A stretch of 64,000 nucleotides of DNA from Zunongwangia profunda SM-A87 (GCF_000023465.1 NC_014041.1:1509001-1573000); one strand, 5' to 3'; shown: positions 28,068 to 37,085, counted from the stretch's first letter. Program-made: numbers and translations. Notes: generated by a model from the sequence alone, not told the origin.

Positions 28068-29057
28068 ATGAAAACGAGTATCTATATCGGTATGCTAATC
28101 CTTGTGATCCTGGGTGGTCTCAGCTCGTGTGCGCGCCTGTTTGGCGGGATGAGTAAAGACAAAGCTGCAAAAACACTTGACCGCTATTTAAAAAAACATA
28201 CCCAGCAAGCATTAGGCTTTACCAATCTAACCCGGTTTTGGAATGAAGGGAATATGAATCCCAATATGTTTAGTGTGGAAATTTTTGATGAGCAAACGCC
28301 CGAAATTCGGTTTGGTTTGCATTTTGACGCTAAATTGATGAACGAAAAAGATTCGCTTAAGCAGGGGGGCTTTCAAACACAATCCATTCAGAAACAGTAC
28401 AACGAAGTGGAAGCCGATTTCCGCATCAAACAACGTATGATTGCTGCTTTAAAAAAGCAAGGCATAGCATTAGACTTTGACTACTATAGCGCGCAACTTC
28501 AGTTTAAAAACACGCCTACTCCAGAGTTTCTTAAAGAAACGCTTACCGCCTTAATCGCAAGGATGAACACCAACAAAAGTGATTTATTGAGTTCCAATTA
28601 TTTTGAATTCAACCTACAAACACCTCCCTACTCTACTGCTGTTTTACAAGCCAAAACCACTTCTGAAGAAAATGAGGACTGGAAACTGACTTCTTTTAGT
28701 CTGAATACGCAAGCAGAAGATTATAAATTGATCGAAAAAAGCATTGAACAAGAAACGACCCATTATTTAAAGCAACTCGATCACCAATACCAAATGCACC
28801 CGGCAAGTAAGGTGTATGTAAATACAGACACTTTTAAAGAAGCTGTTTGGATTCAGTTTTTAAGTGATGCATCTGAAGCTGATGATACGCTTGTTAAGCG
28901 TTCGATGGCAGCGGTAACAGCAGTTATTTTTCAGTATTTCAATCCTGAAACGCATCACATTATCCGTACTGAACTGACTCCCATAGACCATCCAGACTCT
29001 TTTGAAGCCTATTGGGAAGGTATAGAAACGCAGCTGCCGTTTCCTACCCATTGGTAG
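28068..29057 (+). CDS. Lipoprotein of unknown function
   Basis: The 329-residue protein begins with a lipoprotein signal (MKTSIYIGMLILVILGGLSS, then C) with lipobox LSSC at about residues 18-21. The mature part is rich in charged and aromatic residues, with a mixed helix-strand pattern and a segment ENEDWKLTSFSLNTQAEDYK. No family is recognised. It is 64 bases upstream of the HD-domain gene and on the same strand. Confidence 0.6.
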   Translation: MKTSIYIGMLILVILGGLSSCARLFGGMSKDKAAKTLDRYLKKHTQQALGFTNLTRFWNEGNMNPNMFSVEIFDEQTPEIRFGLHFDAKLMNEKDSLKQGGFQTQSIQKQYNEVEADFRIKQRMIAALKKQGIALDFDYYSAQLQFKNTPTPEFLKETLTALIARMNTNKSDLLSSNYFEFNLQTPPYSTAVLQAKTTSEENEDWKLTSFSLNTQAEDYKLIEKSIEQETTHYLKQLDHQYQMHPASKVYVNTDTFKEAVWIQFLSDASEADDTLVKRSMAAVTAVIFQYFNPETHHIIRTELTPIDHPDSFEAYWEGIETQLPFPTHW

Positions 29058-29121
29058 TTCACTTAACCAACTAAAAACGTCTGATGCAGCACGTACAACG
29101 CCTACAAAAAATTAAACGACG

Positions 29122-29670
29122 ATGATACAGGAATTCTATCAAAAAGCTATAAAGTTTGCCGGAGAAAAGCACAGTGCACAAACAGTCCCGGGAACAAATG
29201 CCAACTACCTGCTGCACATCTCTAATGTAGCGATGGAAGTCTTTGTCGCCTACAGTACTGACCCAAATTTTGATATTGGTTTTGCCATTCAAGTCGCTGT
29301 GCTACACGATACCCTTGAAGATACGACCGCCGATTTTAAAGAACTGAAAACTGAATTTGGTGAACCCATAGCTGCAGCTGTTCTGGCATTGACCAAAGAT
29401 GATAAACTGCTATCCAAAACCGAAAGAAAGACGGACAGCTTAACCAGAATAAATGCGCTTCAAAAAGAAGTGGGACTGGTTAAACTAGCAGACAGAATTA
29501 CCAACTTACAAAGTCCGCCCAAACATTGGAGTAAAGACAAGATTGCCCAGTACTGCAAAGAGGATCAACAGATAGCCTTGACACTTCAAAACAAAAACGA
29601 ATACCTGCATAAAAGGTTGATCACAAAAATAGCAGCATATCAAAAAGCCAATAAGCTATTGGAGGAGTAA
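29122..29670 (+). CDS. Small HD-domain hydrolase of the RelA/SpoT (MESH1-like) type
   Basis: The 182-residue protein is a single HD domain. Landmarks are LLHISNVAMEV, AVLHDTLEDTTADF (the HD and ED pairs), KLADRITNLQSPP and QQIALTLQNKNEYLHKRL. The KLADRxxNL and HDxxEDT motifs are those of the (p)ppGpp hydrolase domain in RelA/SpoT and small alarmone hydrolases, and no synthetase domain is present. It probably hydrolyses (p)ppGpp or a related nucleotide. The last gene before the cassette array, it may be part of the same accessory block. Confidence 0.75.
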   Translation: MIQEFYQKAIKFAGEKHSAQTVPGTNANYLLHISNVAMEVFVAYSTDPNFDIGFAIQVAVLHDTLEDTTADFKELKTEFGEPIAAAVLALTKDDKLLSKTERKTDSLTRINALQKEVGLVKLADRITNLQSPPKHWSKDKIAQYCKEDQQIALTLQNKNEYLHKRLITKIAAYQKANKLLEE

Positions 29671-29968
29671 ACGACGTCGGGGCAAACCTGTCTGCTTACA
29701 AAGGCAGGCCTGCGAAACATTTAAATCTCGATTATCGAGTAAGAGAAACGGTTAAATATGGAGTTTCTTAGCAAGAATAAAGAAGCTAGCCTGAGCTGGT
29801 TTTGGCACACATCTACTGAAATCTATACCAAACTGGATGCCTATTTCTCTTAAGATTAAAAAAAATCGGTTAGCTTAGTACTTGAACTAAAATGGGGGGA
29901 ACACAACGTGTTGGTTTATGACATAGGTTGTGTGTAGAATTTGATAAAACGAACGAAATGCAAATAAC
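29671..29968. repeat. Spacer with paired repeat and the first block-B copy of the array
   Basis: Bases 29676-29740 repeat the 22.2-kb spacer. A 31-codon frame at 29758-29853 (MEFLSKNKEASLSWFWHTST...) may be a gene remnant. Bases 29860-29940, with GGTTAGCTTAGTACTTGAAC and GGAACACAACGTGTTGG, are a diverged copy of the conserved block found before most genes in the array. Confidence 0.5.
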
Positions 29969-30721
29969 ATGTTTAGACACCAAGGGAAGAGTAGAACATT
30001 AAAACATAACCTACGGCTGGCCTCGATTTTGTCTTTTGTTTCTGGAATTGTAAATGTTACCGGCTTTTTAGAATTTAAGCAACTGACTACAAACGTGACA
30101 GGTCATTTTGCACTCTTTATGAATGATGTTTCCAATTTTGAATTTTGGAAAGGGACAGTTTATTTTTTGTATATTTTTTCATTCCTTTTTGGTTCTTTTT
30201 CATCAAGTTTCCTAATCGAAAAACTGAAAGAAAATAAAAAACTGAATGTTTTTGTTTTACCCACACTAATTGAATGTCTCATTTTATCATCAATTGCGAT
30301 CATAAGCAATACTGGTGAACTAAAATATCCTGATCTCATTGTCTGTCTGTTACTTTTTGCAATGGGACATCAAAACTCCTTTGTGACAAAAATTTCAAAT
30401 GCTGTCGTAAGAACAACCCACTTAACAGGACTGTTCACAGATTTAGGAATTGAATTATCACAACTTTTCTTTCCTGAATATCATCCCCATAGGGAAAAAA
30501 TTAAAGCGACTATAAAACTTCGCATGTATATAATTTGCTTCTTTTTCCTTGGCGGAATAATCGGCGGATTTCTTTACTCAAGACTTGACTTGAGATTAAA
30601 CACGCTTATTTTAGGAGTGGTCATTTTAGTAATAAGTTTATTCTATGATGATATAAGGTATAAATTAATAGCTACGAAGAGAAAATATAAACAACGAAAA
30701 ATGGTACACCATAGCCATTAA
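29969..30721 (+). CDS. DUF1275 (YoaK-type) membrane protein
   Basis: The 250-residue protein has six to seven predicted helices. SFVSGIVNVTGFLEFKQLTT and NVTGHFALF at the N-terminus, then LLFAMGHQNSFVTKISNAVV and RTTHLTGLFTDLGIELSQLF, are the DUF1275 signature. The family is found widely in bacteria as putative transporters without a known substrate. A single-gene unit, it is preceded by a block-B repeat and followed by a decayed LuxR-type HTH remnant, as in other units of the array. Confidence 0.85.
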   Translation: MFRHQGKSRTLKHNLRLASILSFVSGIVNVTGFLEFKQLTTNVTGHFALFMNDVSNFEFWKGTVYFLYIFSFLFGSFSSSFLIEKLKENKKLNVFVLPTLIECLILSSIAIISNTGELKYPDLIVCLLLFAMGHQNSFVTKISNAVVRTTHLTGLFTDLGIELSQLFFPEYHPHREKIKATIKLRMYIICFFFLGGIIGGFLYSRLDLRLNTLILGVVILVISLFYDDIRYKLIATKRKYKQRKMVHHSH

Positions 30722-30799
30722 GTAATTACTTGCGCTTGCCTAGCCCTTAATAAGCTTAGCGCAACATTTCTAAAAGTGCTAAATAGCACCCCTACTCAT

Positions 30800-30925
30800 A
30801 ATCGAGACCGTTATCTATCAAACTACCCCGATTCGATAACATACTTCACAGACCGAATAATGCTTTCCTGCCGGTTTTTAAAAGGATGTATTTATACGTT
30901 TTAGGCTCAAAAACTCCTGAATTTC
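30800..30925 (-). pseudogene. LuxR-type HTH remnant 1 in the spacer
   Basis: The reverse strand carries a diverged version of the C-terminal half of the spacer HTH segment, with the block ATTCGATAACATAC and CCGGTTTTTAAAAGGATGT matching remnants 2 and 3. The recognition-helix half is lost. A partial block-B follows (GCTAGATTAGTAATATTAG). Confidence 0.5.
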
Positions 30926-30983
30926 ATACATCTATCTTTTAAATCAATTAAAAATCTGCTAGATTAGTAATATTAGTAATAAT

Positions 30984-32027
30984 TTAAACCAAAACCCGAA
31001 GATTACTGTTTTCATCAAAATATAATTTATCAAACTCTCTTTCTGTAATATTCAATAAAGTTGATAATTCTGACTTTGAATATTCTAAATCATTTAAATG
31101 TAAGTCAATAATTTCTCGAACTAATTTAGCTTTTTCTACAGGAATAAAAACCGGTTCCTTTTTTCTATAACCCAAATAGCTCATTTGTTTCCATAAATAA
31201 TGATACTGATTTTGAGTAATAAGAGATAATTGTTTATAAGATTTGAATAAAATAGCTTGCATTGAAACTTTCCAATATCTTTTTAATTCAGCAAGCTTTT
31301 CTATAGTAATCTTTACTAAATGAGGTTTTATTTCTCTACTCGGAATAAGTAACTCACTAGCAAACAAATGTGCTTCATCTTCAACATCACGACTTTCATC
31401 AATTTTTTGAGCAAAGTGCATAATTAAATGTCCAAGTTCGTGAGCCAAATTAAATCTATGTCTATCACCAGACATAGATTTATTTACAAAAATAACAGGG
31501 ATCCCAGATTGAGTAAAAACACTCAATCCGTCTAATTTACCCAAGTCCAAAGGAATAACAACTATTCCATTATCTTCAATTAATTTAGTAAGATTTTCAA
31601 TACGTCCTCTAGGTACCTTCCAAAATTCTCTAATATAATTGGCACATATTTCTGGGCTTCCATCAAAATTACAATTCCATTTAGGCAAATTTGGTTCAGG
31701 TAGTTCAATGGAACTAACCATTTTTTCTAAATGCCACTCCAAAATGGTCATTTTAGATTGCTGTTTTCTTACTTCTTTTTGTGGTAAAGTAATTTTTTTT
31801 CGATAATGCCCTGAAATTAAATGAACATCCTTTTTTTGATAAAAAAAGTTTACTGGATAATTTAAAATAGTAGCAAACCGTTCAACTAAATCATCATCTA
31901 TAGATAAAAATTCATTTTCGATTTTTGAAAGTGTTCCTTGCTTAATGCCCAATTTAAGAGATAAATCTTTTTGACTTAGACCTCTTGAATCTCGAGCCAA
32001 CTTTAATATTTCTCTATTTATTTCCAA
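30984..32027 (-). CDS. XRE regulator fused to ImmA/IrrE metallopeptidase
   Basis: The 347-residue protein has an N-terminal helix-turn-helix (residues 1-60: SRGLSQKDLSLKLGIKQGTL). A COG2856 peptidase domain with the zinc motif HELGH in HRFNLAHELGHLIMHF follows at about residue 190-205, with a downstream DEAHLFASELLIP carrying the third ligand. The family includes repressor-cleaving ImmA, radiation regulator IrrE and many toxin-antitoxin or phage-defence antitoxins. The gene lies 9 bases downstream of a partner on the same strand, the layout of a two-gene module. It is the only leftward unit in the left half of the array. Confidence 0.85.
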   Translation of the reverse strand: MEINREILKLARDSRGLSQKDLSLKLGIKQGTLSKIENEFLSIDDDLVERFATILNYPVNFFYQKKDVHLISGHYRKKITLPQKEVRKQQSKMTILEWHLEKMVSSIELPEPNLPKWNCNFDGSPEICANYIREFWKVPRGRIENLTKLIEDNGIVVIPLDLGKLDGLSVFTQSGIPVIFVNKSMSGDRHRFNLAHELGHLIMHFAQKIDESRDVEDEAHLFASELLIPSREIKPHLVKITIEKLAELKRYWKVSMQAILFKSYKQLSLITQNQYHYLWKQMSYLGYRKKEPVFIPVEKAKLVREIIDLHLNDLEYSKSELSTLLNITEREFDKLYFDENSNLRVLV

Positions 32028-32036
32028 AACTATATT

Positions 32037-32675
32037 TTAGTTATTATCTGTTCCTGTTTCTTTGTCTTTATTTTTACCGAGTCCTTTCTTTAAACGAACT
32101 CTTTTTTCTATTATTTTATGCGCATCATTTCTACTTGGATCAAAATCAATAGAAAACTGTTCATAAGAATATTTTCCCGCTTCATCATACCATTCCAAAA
32201 CATCACCATTCCAGCAAGCTAGATAAATACCACTGAGACTTGTCCAAGCTTGATCGGGAATGTATCCAGCAAATAGAAAAGTTGGTTCATCTAGGAATCC
32301 AATAATTCTCTGCTGTCCTAAATATTTTTTATGTTGAGGAGTTAAATAAGAAGAAACAGCAAAATTTTTATTCATCTTCTTAAATCGGACAAATAATTCA
32401 TCATTGACATTTATTCCGAAAACCTTATTGAATTCACCAACTTGAAGATTATCACGTTCCGAAAATAATTCAAGTGTGTTTGCTCTAATCATATCGTGAA
32501 TTATACAAGCTTTTGTTCTTGGTTTAAAATCAACGAATGAAGTAATTTCGCTACTAACGAACTCATTTACTTTTATAAAATCATTGAATCCTTTTTCTAT
32601 ACATTGAACTAATTCTGAATGGAACGGTTCAATAATTTCTTTAGAATCCTGTAGAGAGCGAATTTTTCTATCCAT
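32037..32675 (-). CDS. Partner of the XRE-ImmA/IrrE protein, unknown family
   Basis: The frame is open to 32888 but the upstream residues are hydrophobic and A/T-driven; the ATG at 32675 (MDRKIRSLQDSKEIIEPFHS) gives a credible soluble 212-residue protein. Features are a helical N-terminus, the KACIIHDMIRANTLELFSER segment and the strand-rich TFLFAGYIPDQAWTSLSGIY, with a Lys-rich tail. I do not recognise the family. As the upstream gene of a COG2856-type pair it is the candidate toxin or effector, but nothing in the sequence proves this. Overlap with RosmerTA-like systems is possible and untested. Confidence 0.6.
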   Translation of the reverse strand: MDRKIRSLQDSKEIIEPFHSELVQCIEKGFNDFIKVNEFVSSEITSFVDFKPRTKACIIHDMIRANTLELFSERDNLQVGEFNKVFGINVNDELFVRFKKMNKNFAVSSYLTPQHKKYLGQQRIIGFLDEPTFLFAGYIPDQAWTSLSGIYLACWNGDVLEWYDEAGKYSYEQFSIDFDPSRNDAHKIIEKRVRLKKGLGKNKDKETGTDNN

Positions 32676-32958
32676 TATATTATATTTTACAGAACAAATA
32701 TATTTCATTTTTCCAATAATTAATAAAAAATATTCCAAATTTTTTAAAAAAAATATTCCTAAAATAAAAAAACACACATAAGACACTACAAAACAAACAC
32801 CTGGATGACTTATTAATCTAAGAACTAGGGTATATTTGGTGAACCACCAAATCTTGTGATTTTCATTTAACATAAAATACAATCGCAAAACACAAGAGTT
32901 TTAGCACTTGATGTGGCGGTAAAATTAACTCATAATTTTACTCTACTTTTAATACCCC

Positions 32959-33150
32959 CTAATCACCAAACAAACCCGATTCAATAACTACTCCACCGCT
33001 CCCGTTATGGTTTTTGCGCCGGTTTTTAAAAGAATGTTTTTACGGTGTGTTTCTACCGTGTTGACTGAACTAAAAAGCTGTTCCTGAAATCTCTTTAGAA
33101 GTGAGCTCCGCTCCCAACAGCTTTAATACTTCTTTTTCCCACGGATAAAT
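32959..33150 (-). pseudogene. LuxR-type HTH remnant 2 in the spacer
   Basis: The reverse strand reads PWEKEVLKLLGAELTSKEIS, then, after a one-base frameshift, SSVNTVETHRKNILLKTGAK. These are the scaffold and recognition helices of a LuxR/GerE-type HTH. An in-frame TAG follows near the end. The start is missing. Confidence 0.7.
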
Positions 33151-33167
33151 CTTTATAATTTTTAATA

Positions 33168-33256
33168 ATTATAAAAAATCCGTTAGAATAGTACTTTACA
33201 AAAAGGATATTATATAATTTATTGGGTTATCCGTTAGTTGTAGATAATTTGGTATT
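33168..33256 (+). repeat. Block-B repeat before the zeta-like pair (diverged)
   Basis: AATCCGTTAGAATAGTACTT, an AT-rich stretch and GGGTTATCCGTTAGTTG correspond to the conserved block B, although the central ATAACACAAC palindrome is lost. Confidence 0.5.
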
Positions 33257-33305
33257 TTGGTTTATTATTTGTATATTTATTAGAAACTGTGTAGTTACAT
33301 AAGTA

Positions 33306-33608
33306 ATGGAAAAAGTTAGATTAGAAAATATCAATAAAAAGTATTTATCAGGAAAGGATAAATCTGAATCTGAAAAAGCAGTAGCTGAGTTTAGAGTTAT
33401 TGAGGATAGAAATGACTTATCCTTATTGGAATGGATTGCAGCACAAGGCACAAAAAAAGGATTTGAAAGAGCAAAAAAAGTTGCTCACGAAATAATTATT
33501 GTTCAAAACGGAAAACTTATCCGAAAAAGACCTGGTAAACCTAACCAAGTCATTTCTAAATTAGAAGAAGAAAGACAGGTTGTTGTTGGAAAAACTACTT
33601 CTCTTTAA
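33306..33608 (+). CDS. Putative antitoxin or partner of the zeta-like kinase
   Basis: The 100-residue, Lys-rich protein contains a helical region with KYLSGKDKSESEKAVAEFRV and a middle part LSLLEWIAAQGTKKGFERAK. It ends in a basic tail. No family is named with confidence. It sits 18 bases upstream of the P-loop gene on the same strand, the order typical of an antitoxin-toxin pair (epsilon/zeta-like). The assignment as antitoxin is by context only. Confidence 0.5.
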   Translation: MEKVRLENINKKYLSGKDKSESEKAVAEFRVIEDRNDLSLLEWIAAQGTKKGFERAKKVAHEIIIVQNGKLIRKRPGKPNQVISKLEEERQVVVGKTTSL

Positions 33609-33626
33609 AAATTTGGAATAAAATAA

Positions 33627-34364
33627 ATGCAAAATAAAAGATTAAGAATGTTTGCTGGACCCAATGGTTCTGGAAAAAGCACTGTATTCAATGAAATTAA
33701 GGAACAGTACGATTTCGATTTGGGCATTTATTTAAACGCAGATGAAATTGAAAAAAAACTAAAGAAGAAAAATTCAATTGCTATTTCTGATTACAATCTT
33801 TCAGTAAACATTGGAAACAAATTTAATGACTTTATTTCTTCCCATTCGCTTTTTAAAAAAGCAAAAAATGATGGATATAAGATAGATTTGACTTTCAAAA
33901 ATGGGTTGATCATAAATCCAAATTCACAAACTCATTCTTACGAAGCATCAATTTTAACTGACTTTCTACGACAAGAATTAATTAAATCAGGACAAAAACT
34001 ATCTTTTGAAACGGTAATGTCTCATCCATCCAAAATAGAAACTCTTAAATTCTCGAGAGAAAATGATTATAAGAATTACCTGTATTTTATATCAACTGAA
34101 AACGTAAAAATTAATAAATCACGAGTAGAAGAAAGAGTACTAAATGGAGGTCATCCAGTTCCTCCGATAAAAATAGAGGAAAGATATTACAGAAGTTTAG
34201 AGATGCTACAAGAAGCAATAAAATCTACCTATAGAACATTTATCTTTGATAATAGCGAGAGTAAATCTAGATTAATTCTTGATATTCACAAAGCTAAAAC
34301 TGTAACATATAGGAGTGAAAGAATTCCAAAATGGGTTGATAAATATTGTTTAGGTATCAATTAA
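33627..34364 (+). CDS. Zeta-toxin-like P-loop kinase
   Basis: The 245-residue protein opens with a Walker A motif, GPNGSGKST (about residues 12-20), followed by LNADEIEKKLKKKNSIA, the substrate-binding region of zeta-toxin kinases. Later FETVMSHPSKIETLKFSREN and RVEERVLNGGHPVPPIKIEE match the conserved E-T-(V/T)-x-S and R-V-x-x-GGHxVP motifs of this group. Zeta toxins phosphorylate UDP-N-acetylglucosamine and block cell-wall synthesis, but many relatives have unknown substrates. Its small upstream neighbour is the candidate antitoxin. Confidence 0.75.
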   Translation: MQNKRLRMFAGPNGSGKSTVFNEIKEQYDFDLGIYLNADEIEKKLKKKNSIAISDYNLSVNIGNKFNDFISSHSLFKKAKNDGYKIDLTFKNGLIINPNSQTHSYEASILTDFLRQELIKSGQKLSFETVMSHPSKIETLKFSRENDYKNYLYFISTENVKINKSRVEERVLNGGHPVPPIKIEERYYRSLEMLQEAIKSTYRTFIFDNSESKSRLILDIHKAKTVTYRSERIPKWVDKYCLGIN

Positions 34365-34469
34365 AAAACAGCAGACAAGTCGTATAAAATCAGGGTTCTA
34401 CTCACGTAATTAATCTTATAAACTCGTTTTGTAATCTTAGACATATCTATCCTTGGCTAAATTGAGTTC

Positions 34470-34682
34470 CTAATCACCAAACAAGCCCGATTCGATAGCA
34501 TATTTTACCGCTCCCGTTGTGGTTTTTTCAACCGTTTTTAAAAGGATGTTTTTACGGTGTGTTTCTACCGTATTGACTGAACTAAAAAACTGTTCTGAAA
34601 TTTCCTTAGAAGTTAGCCCCTCTCCCAACAGCTTTTATACTTCTTTTTACCGCGGAGCAAGCTCGATGTTTTTTAAGATCAT
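34470..34682 (-). pseudogene. LuxR-type HTH remnant 3 in the spacer (most complete)
   Basis: Read from an ATG at 34682, the reverse strand gives MILKNIELAPR, a TAA, KEV, a TAA, then KLLGEGLTSKEISEQFFSSV, NTVETHRKNILLKTVEKTTT and GAVKYAIESGLFGD, stop. This is a full LuxR-type HTH of about 70 residues with two premature stops. It is the best reference for the ancestral sequence of the spacer remnants. Confidence 0.8.
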
Positions 34683-34762
34683 CAAAAATAGTTAGATTAG
34701 TATTTTATAAAATAGATATAACATAAATTGTTGTGTTATAAGTACGTAGACGTGCATTAGAA
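34683..34762 (+). repeat. Block-B repeat before the DUF2711 gene
   Basis: AGTTAGATTAGTATTTTATA and AATAGATATAACATAAATTG, then TTGTGTTATAAGTACGTAGAC, directly precede the next ATG. The ATAACA...TGTTAT arms form an imperfect palindrome. Confidence 0.7.
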
Positions 34763-35533
34763 ATGAGCATATTCACAGAAAATAAAATATATCCAGAGGA
34801 AGAGACTCCATTGAAGGAACACTTCTCGGAATTTTACGATTCAGTTTATGTAGCATCCTTGCCATTTTTCCGAATAGAAAATGAAACTAAATCGAAATCT
34901 TTTAAAGCATCTGAAAAAATAACTGTGGAGCAAGCAAAAGCGGAAATGAAAGAATTAAAATCGCTTAAACTTGAGAACGTAGAAATTTTCACTTCAAACA
35001 AAGATTATCCGAAAGAAAAAGAGATTTATGAAAATGGAGTTCTAATCAAATGGAAAGAAATCGTTTCCAATACAGAGTTATCCGATAGCATAGAATTGAA
35101 TAGAGCCTTAAAAACATCTATTGGAGCCTATAAAAAGAAACTTGAACGACAAGATTTACTAAAAACCTTAAATCATTATACAGATTTAGAGAAAATTTGG
35201 CACCCATCAGAAGGCGGATTCGATTTGTTTACAAAAAAAAAGATTTACCAAGCGTTTAAGAACTTCAATAAAGATATAATCATAATAGTAGACGAATTCT
35301 TTGAGAACACAGTTGAACTTGATTTGACAAAGCTTTCGGAATATGAATTTATTGACAAAATAGATTATAAAGACTATTATATTTACTCATCTGACCGAGA
35401 AATTCTATTCACAATCGAATGGGATAGTTATTTCTGTTTAGTGGCAGTTGATAAAAACAAAATTGAATATATAGAAAACCACTTTGAAGGATTCATTGCA
35501 GATGAAAAAACCACTCATTTGTGGGATTGGTAA
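34763..35533 (+). CDS. DUF2711-like protein
   Basis: The 256-residue cytoplasmic protein contains FDSVY-like and DSVYVASLPFFRIE segments near the N-terminus, the central ALKTSIGAYKKKLERQDLLK and the C-terminal ADEKTTHLWDW. These match what I recall of the DUF2711 family (Bacillus relatives), for which no function is known. It is a single-gene unit: block B precedes it, and a CCGGTAACCGTTGCAC block with terminator follows. Confidence in the family name is moderate. Confidence 0.6.
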   Translation: MSIFTENKIYPEEETPLKEHFSEFYDSVYVASLPFFRIENETKSKSFKASEKITVEQAKAEMKELKSLKLENVEIFTSNKDYPKEKEIYENGVLIKWKEIVSNTELSDSIELNRALKTSIGAYKKKLERQDLLKTLNHYTDLEKIWHPSEGGFDLFTKKKIYQAFKNFNKDIIIIVDEFFENTVELDLTKLSEYEFIDKIDYKDYYIYSSDREILFTIEWDSYFCLVAVDKNKIEYIENHFEGFIADEKTTHLWDW

Positions 35534-35618
35534 AAAAGAGAAATAAATAATATTCTGAATTCAAATATAACAGCCGAAAGAAAACCTTGGTGGAAAAGAA
35601 CTATGGAATAAAAACGTG

Positions 35619-35700
35619 TTAACACCGGTAACCGTTGCACAAGTCCGTGATTTCTATAAAAACCTATTTATCTAAACCGCTTTTAAGCGGTTTTCTAGTT
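35619..35700 (+). repeat. Block-A repeat with terminator hairpin
   Basis: TTAACACCGGTAACCGTTGC marks the start; a stem AAACCGC-TTTT-AAGCGGTTTT near 35674-35694 follows. Similar blocks occur at 38137, 40716 and, inverted, 52645. The stem is likely a rho-independent terminator for the gene upstream. Confidence 0.75.
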
Positions 35701-35775
35701 TTATACCCTTGATACACTTGGGAAGTTCACATAGGTTAGCAACGCTTTAAATGCTACTAGCGGGGTTGTTTTTAG

Positions 35776-35960
35776 TCTAAAATACAAGCCAAGCATCCCT
35801 GACCTACTTTTCACCGATTTTTAAAAGGATGTTTTTACGGTGTGCTTCAATTGTGTTGACTGAACTAAAAAACTGTTCTGAAATTTCTTTGGAACTCAGC
35901 TCCCAACAACTTTAATACTTCTTTTTACCGCGGAGCAAGCTCGATGTTTTTTAAGATCAT
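35776..35960 (-). pseudogene. LuxR-type HTH remnant 4 in the spacer
   Basis: Reverse-strand reading gives SVNTIEAHRKNILLK and TSKEISEQFFS around in-frame stops, in the same order as remnant 3. The C-terminal part has the second variant ending (as in the open frame at 38219). Confidence 0.7.
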
Positions 35961-36037
35961 CAAAAATAGTTAGATTAGTATTTTATAAAATAGATATAGC
36001 ACAACTTTTGTTCTGTTATACGTACGTTGCCAGTACT
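35961..36037 (+). repeat. Block-B repeat ending in GTTGCCAGTA
   Basis: AGTTAGATTAGTATTTTATA, then GATATAGCACAACTTTTGTT, CTGTTATACGTAC and GTTGCCAGTA (36026-36035). The last ten bases are matched as reverse complement (one change) right after the gene, at 36717-36726. Confidence 0.75.
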
Positions 36038-36712
36038 ATGAAAAAAATTCCGTTAATATTAATAATTCTGACTTTTTTTGGTTGTAATCAAAAAGAGAAA
36101 AACCTCAATTTAGCTAAGACGGATACTAAACTTACCGAGAAAAATGAAACGATTTTTTGGATTGATACAATTGCAAATGGCAAATTCTTGAAAATCTACT
36201 CAAAACCTAAAAATGATTGGCAAAATTTGACAGCTGAATTTGGAAACAAAACCAAAAAACATAAAATTGACTTAAAAACTGATGAATACGAAATGCTCGG
36301 AATTCCATTCACTAATCAAATTGAGTGGATTACTGAAAAGAGTTTTGCTTTATTAAATGGTTGCGGAACAAATTGTAGATATGTATTGATTTTTAATACA
36401 GAATCGAAAAAACCAATCGTAATGCCAATCGAATATTATCCCGAGATAAAATATGCAGATTACAAAACAGACAATCCGAATTTATATATTGCAGTTGAGC
36501 AAAACAATGATAATTCTTTAAATCTAAAAATTATCGAAACAGACAGTCAGAAAAAGGAAAAAGTAAATTTACCAAAAGACTGGAATCGTGGAAGCGGTCA
36601 AATCTATGATATTGTTGATAAAATTGAAATTAAGAATTCCAAAATTAAGATTGTCCAATACCAAGAAAACGGAATAAAAAAGGAACTGAATAAATTATTA
36701 ACACTAAAATAA
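36038..36712 (+). CDS. Lipoprotein of unknown function
   Basis: The ATG at 36038 is preferred over the upstream in-frame start because it directly follows the repeat and gives a lipoprotein signal (MKKIPLILIILTFFGC, lipobox TFFGC). The 224-residue product has a beta-rich mature part, with CGTNCRYVLIFNTES in the middle. No family is recognised. It fills one complete cassette: 5' block, gene, 3' complementary end. Confidence 0.65.
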   Translation: MKKIPLILIILTFFGCNQKEKNLNLAKTDTKLTEKNETIFWIDTIANGKFLKIYSKPKNDWQNLTAEFGNKTKKHKIDLKTDEYEMLGIPFTNQIEWITEKSFALLNGCGTNCRYVLIFNTESKKPIVMPIEYYPEIKYADYKTDNPNLYIAVEQNNDNSLNLKIIETDSQKKEKVNLPKDWNRGSGQIYDIVDKIEIKNSKIKIVQYQENGIKKELNKLLTLK

Positions 36713-36854
36713 ATACTACTGGCAATAATGATTATAAGTAATTGCTTGTTCTAGCCTACTTCTGAAAATCCTCACGGATTTTCAATTCAGTGTGTACCTG
36801 CCTACCGGCAGGCAGGCTTGCAAAGTTAAGTGTTAACCCACGCAACTACTCCGT

Positions 36855-37085
36855 GAGATCAAAAAATAGATCATTGAACCCGGCGATAAATACGATGCTT
36901 AACTAGCGGATTGGAATGCCAAAGATGATTATCTAAACAAGGATAAAACAAATACCTTTTTCAGACTTAAAATCTATTTCTATAAAGGACTACTCAAAGC
37001 CACAAGGCTGAAAAAAAATCCTGCAAAGAACGACAGTCTATTCAAAAATAAAATTACTTTTGCAATCGAAAAATTAAAAAAATGA
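36855..37085 (+). pseudogene. Gene remnant between cassettes
   Basis: In one frame the segment reads EIKK, stop, IIEPGDKYDA, stop, LADWNAKDDYLNKDKTNTFF and continues as RLKIYFYKGLLKATRLKK to AIEKLKK, stop. Composition and reading are protein-like but the 5' part is missing and two stops interrupt it. I do not recognise a family. Confidence 0.55.
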
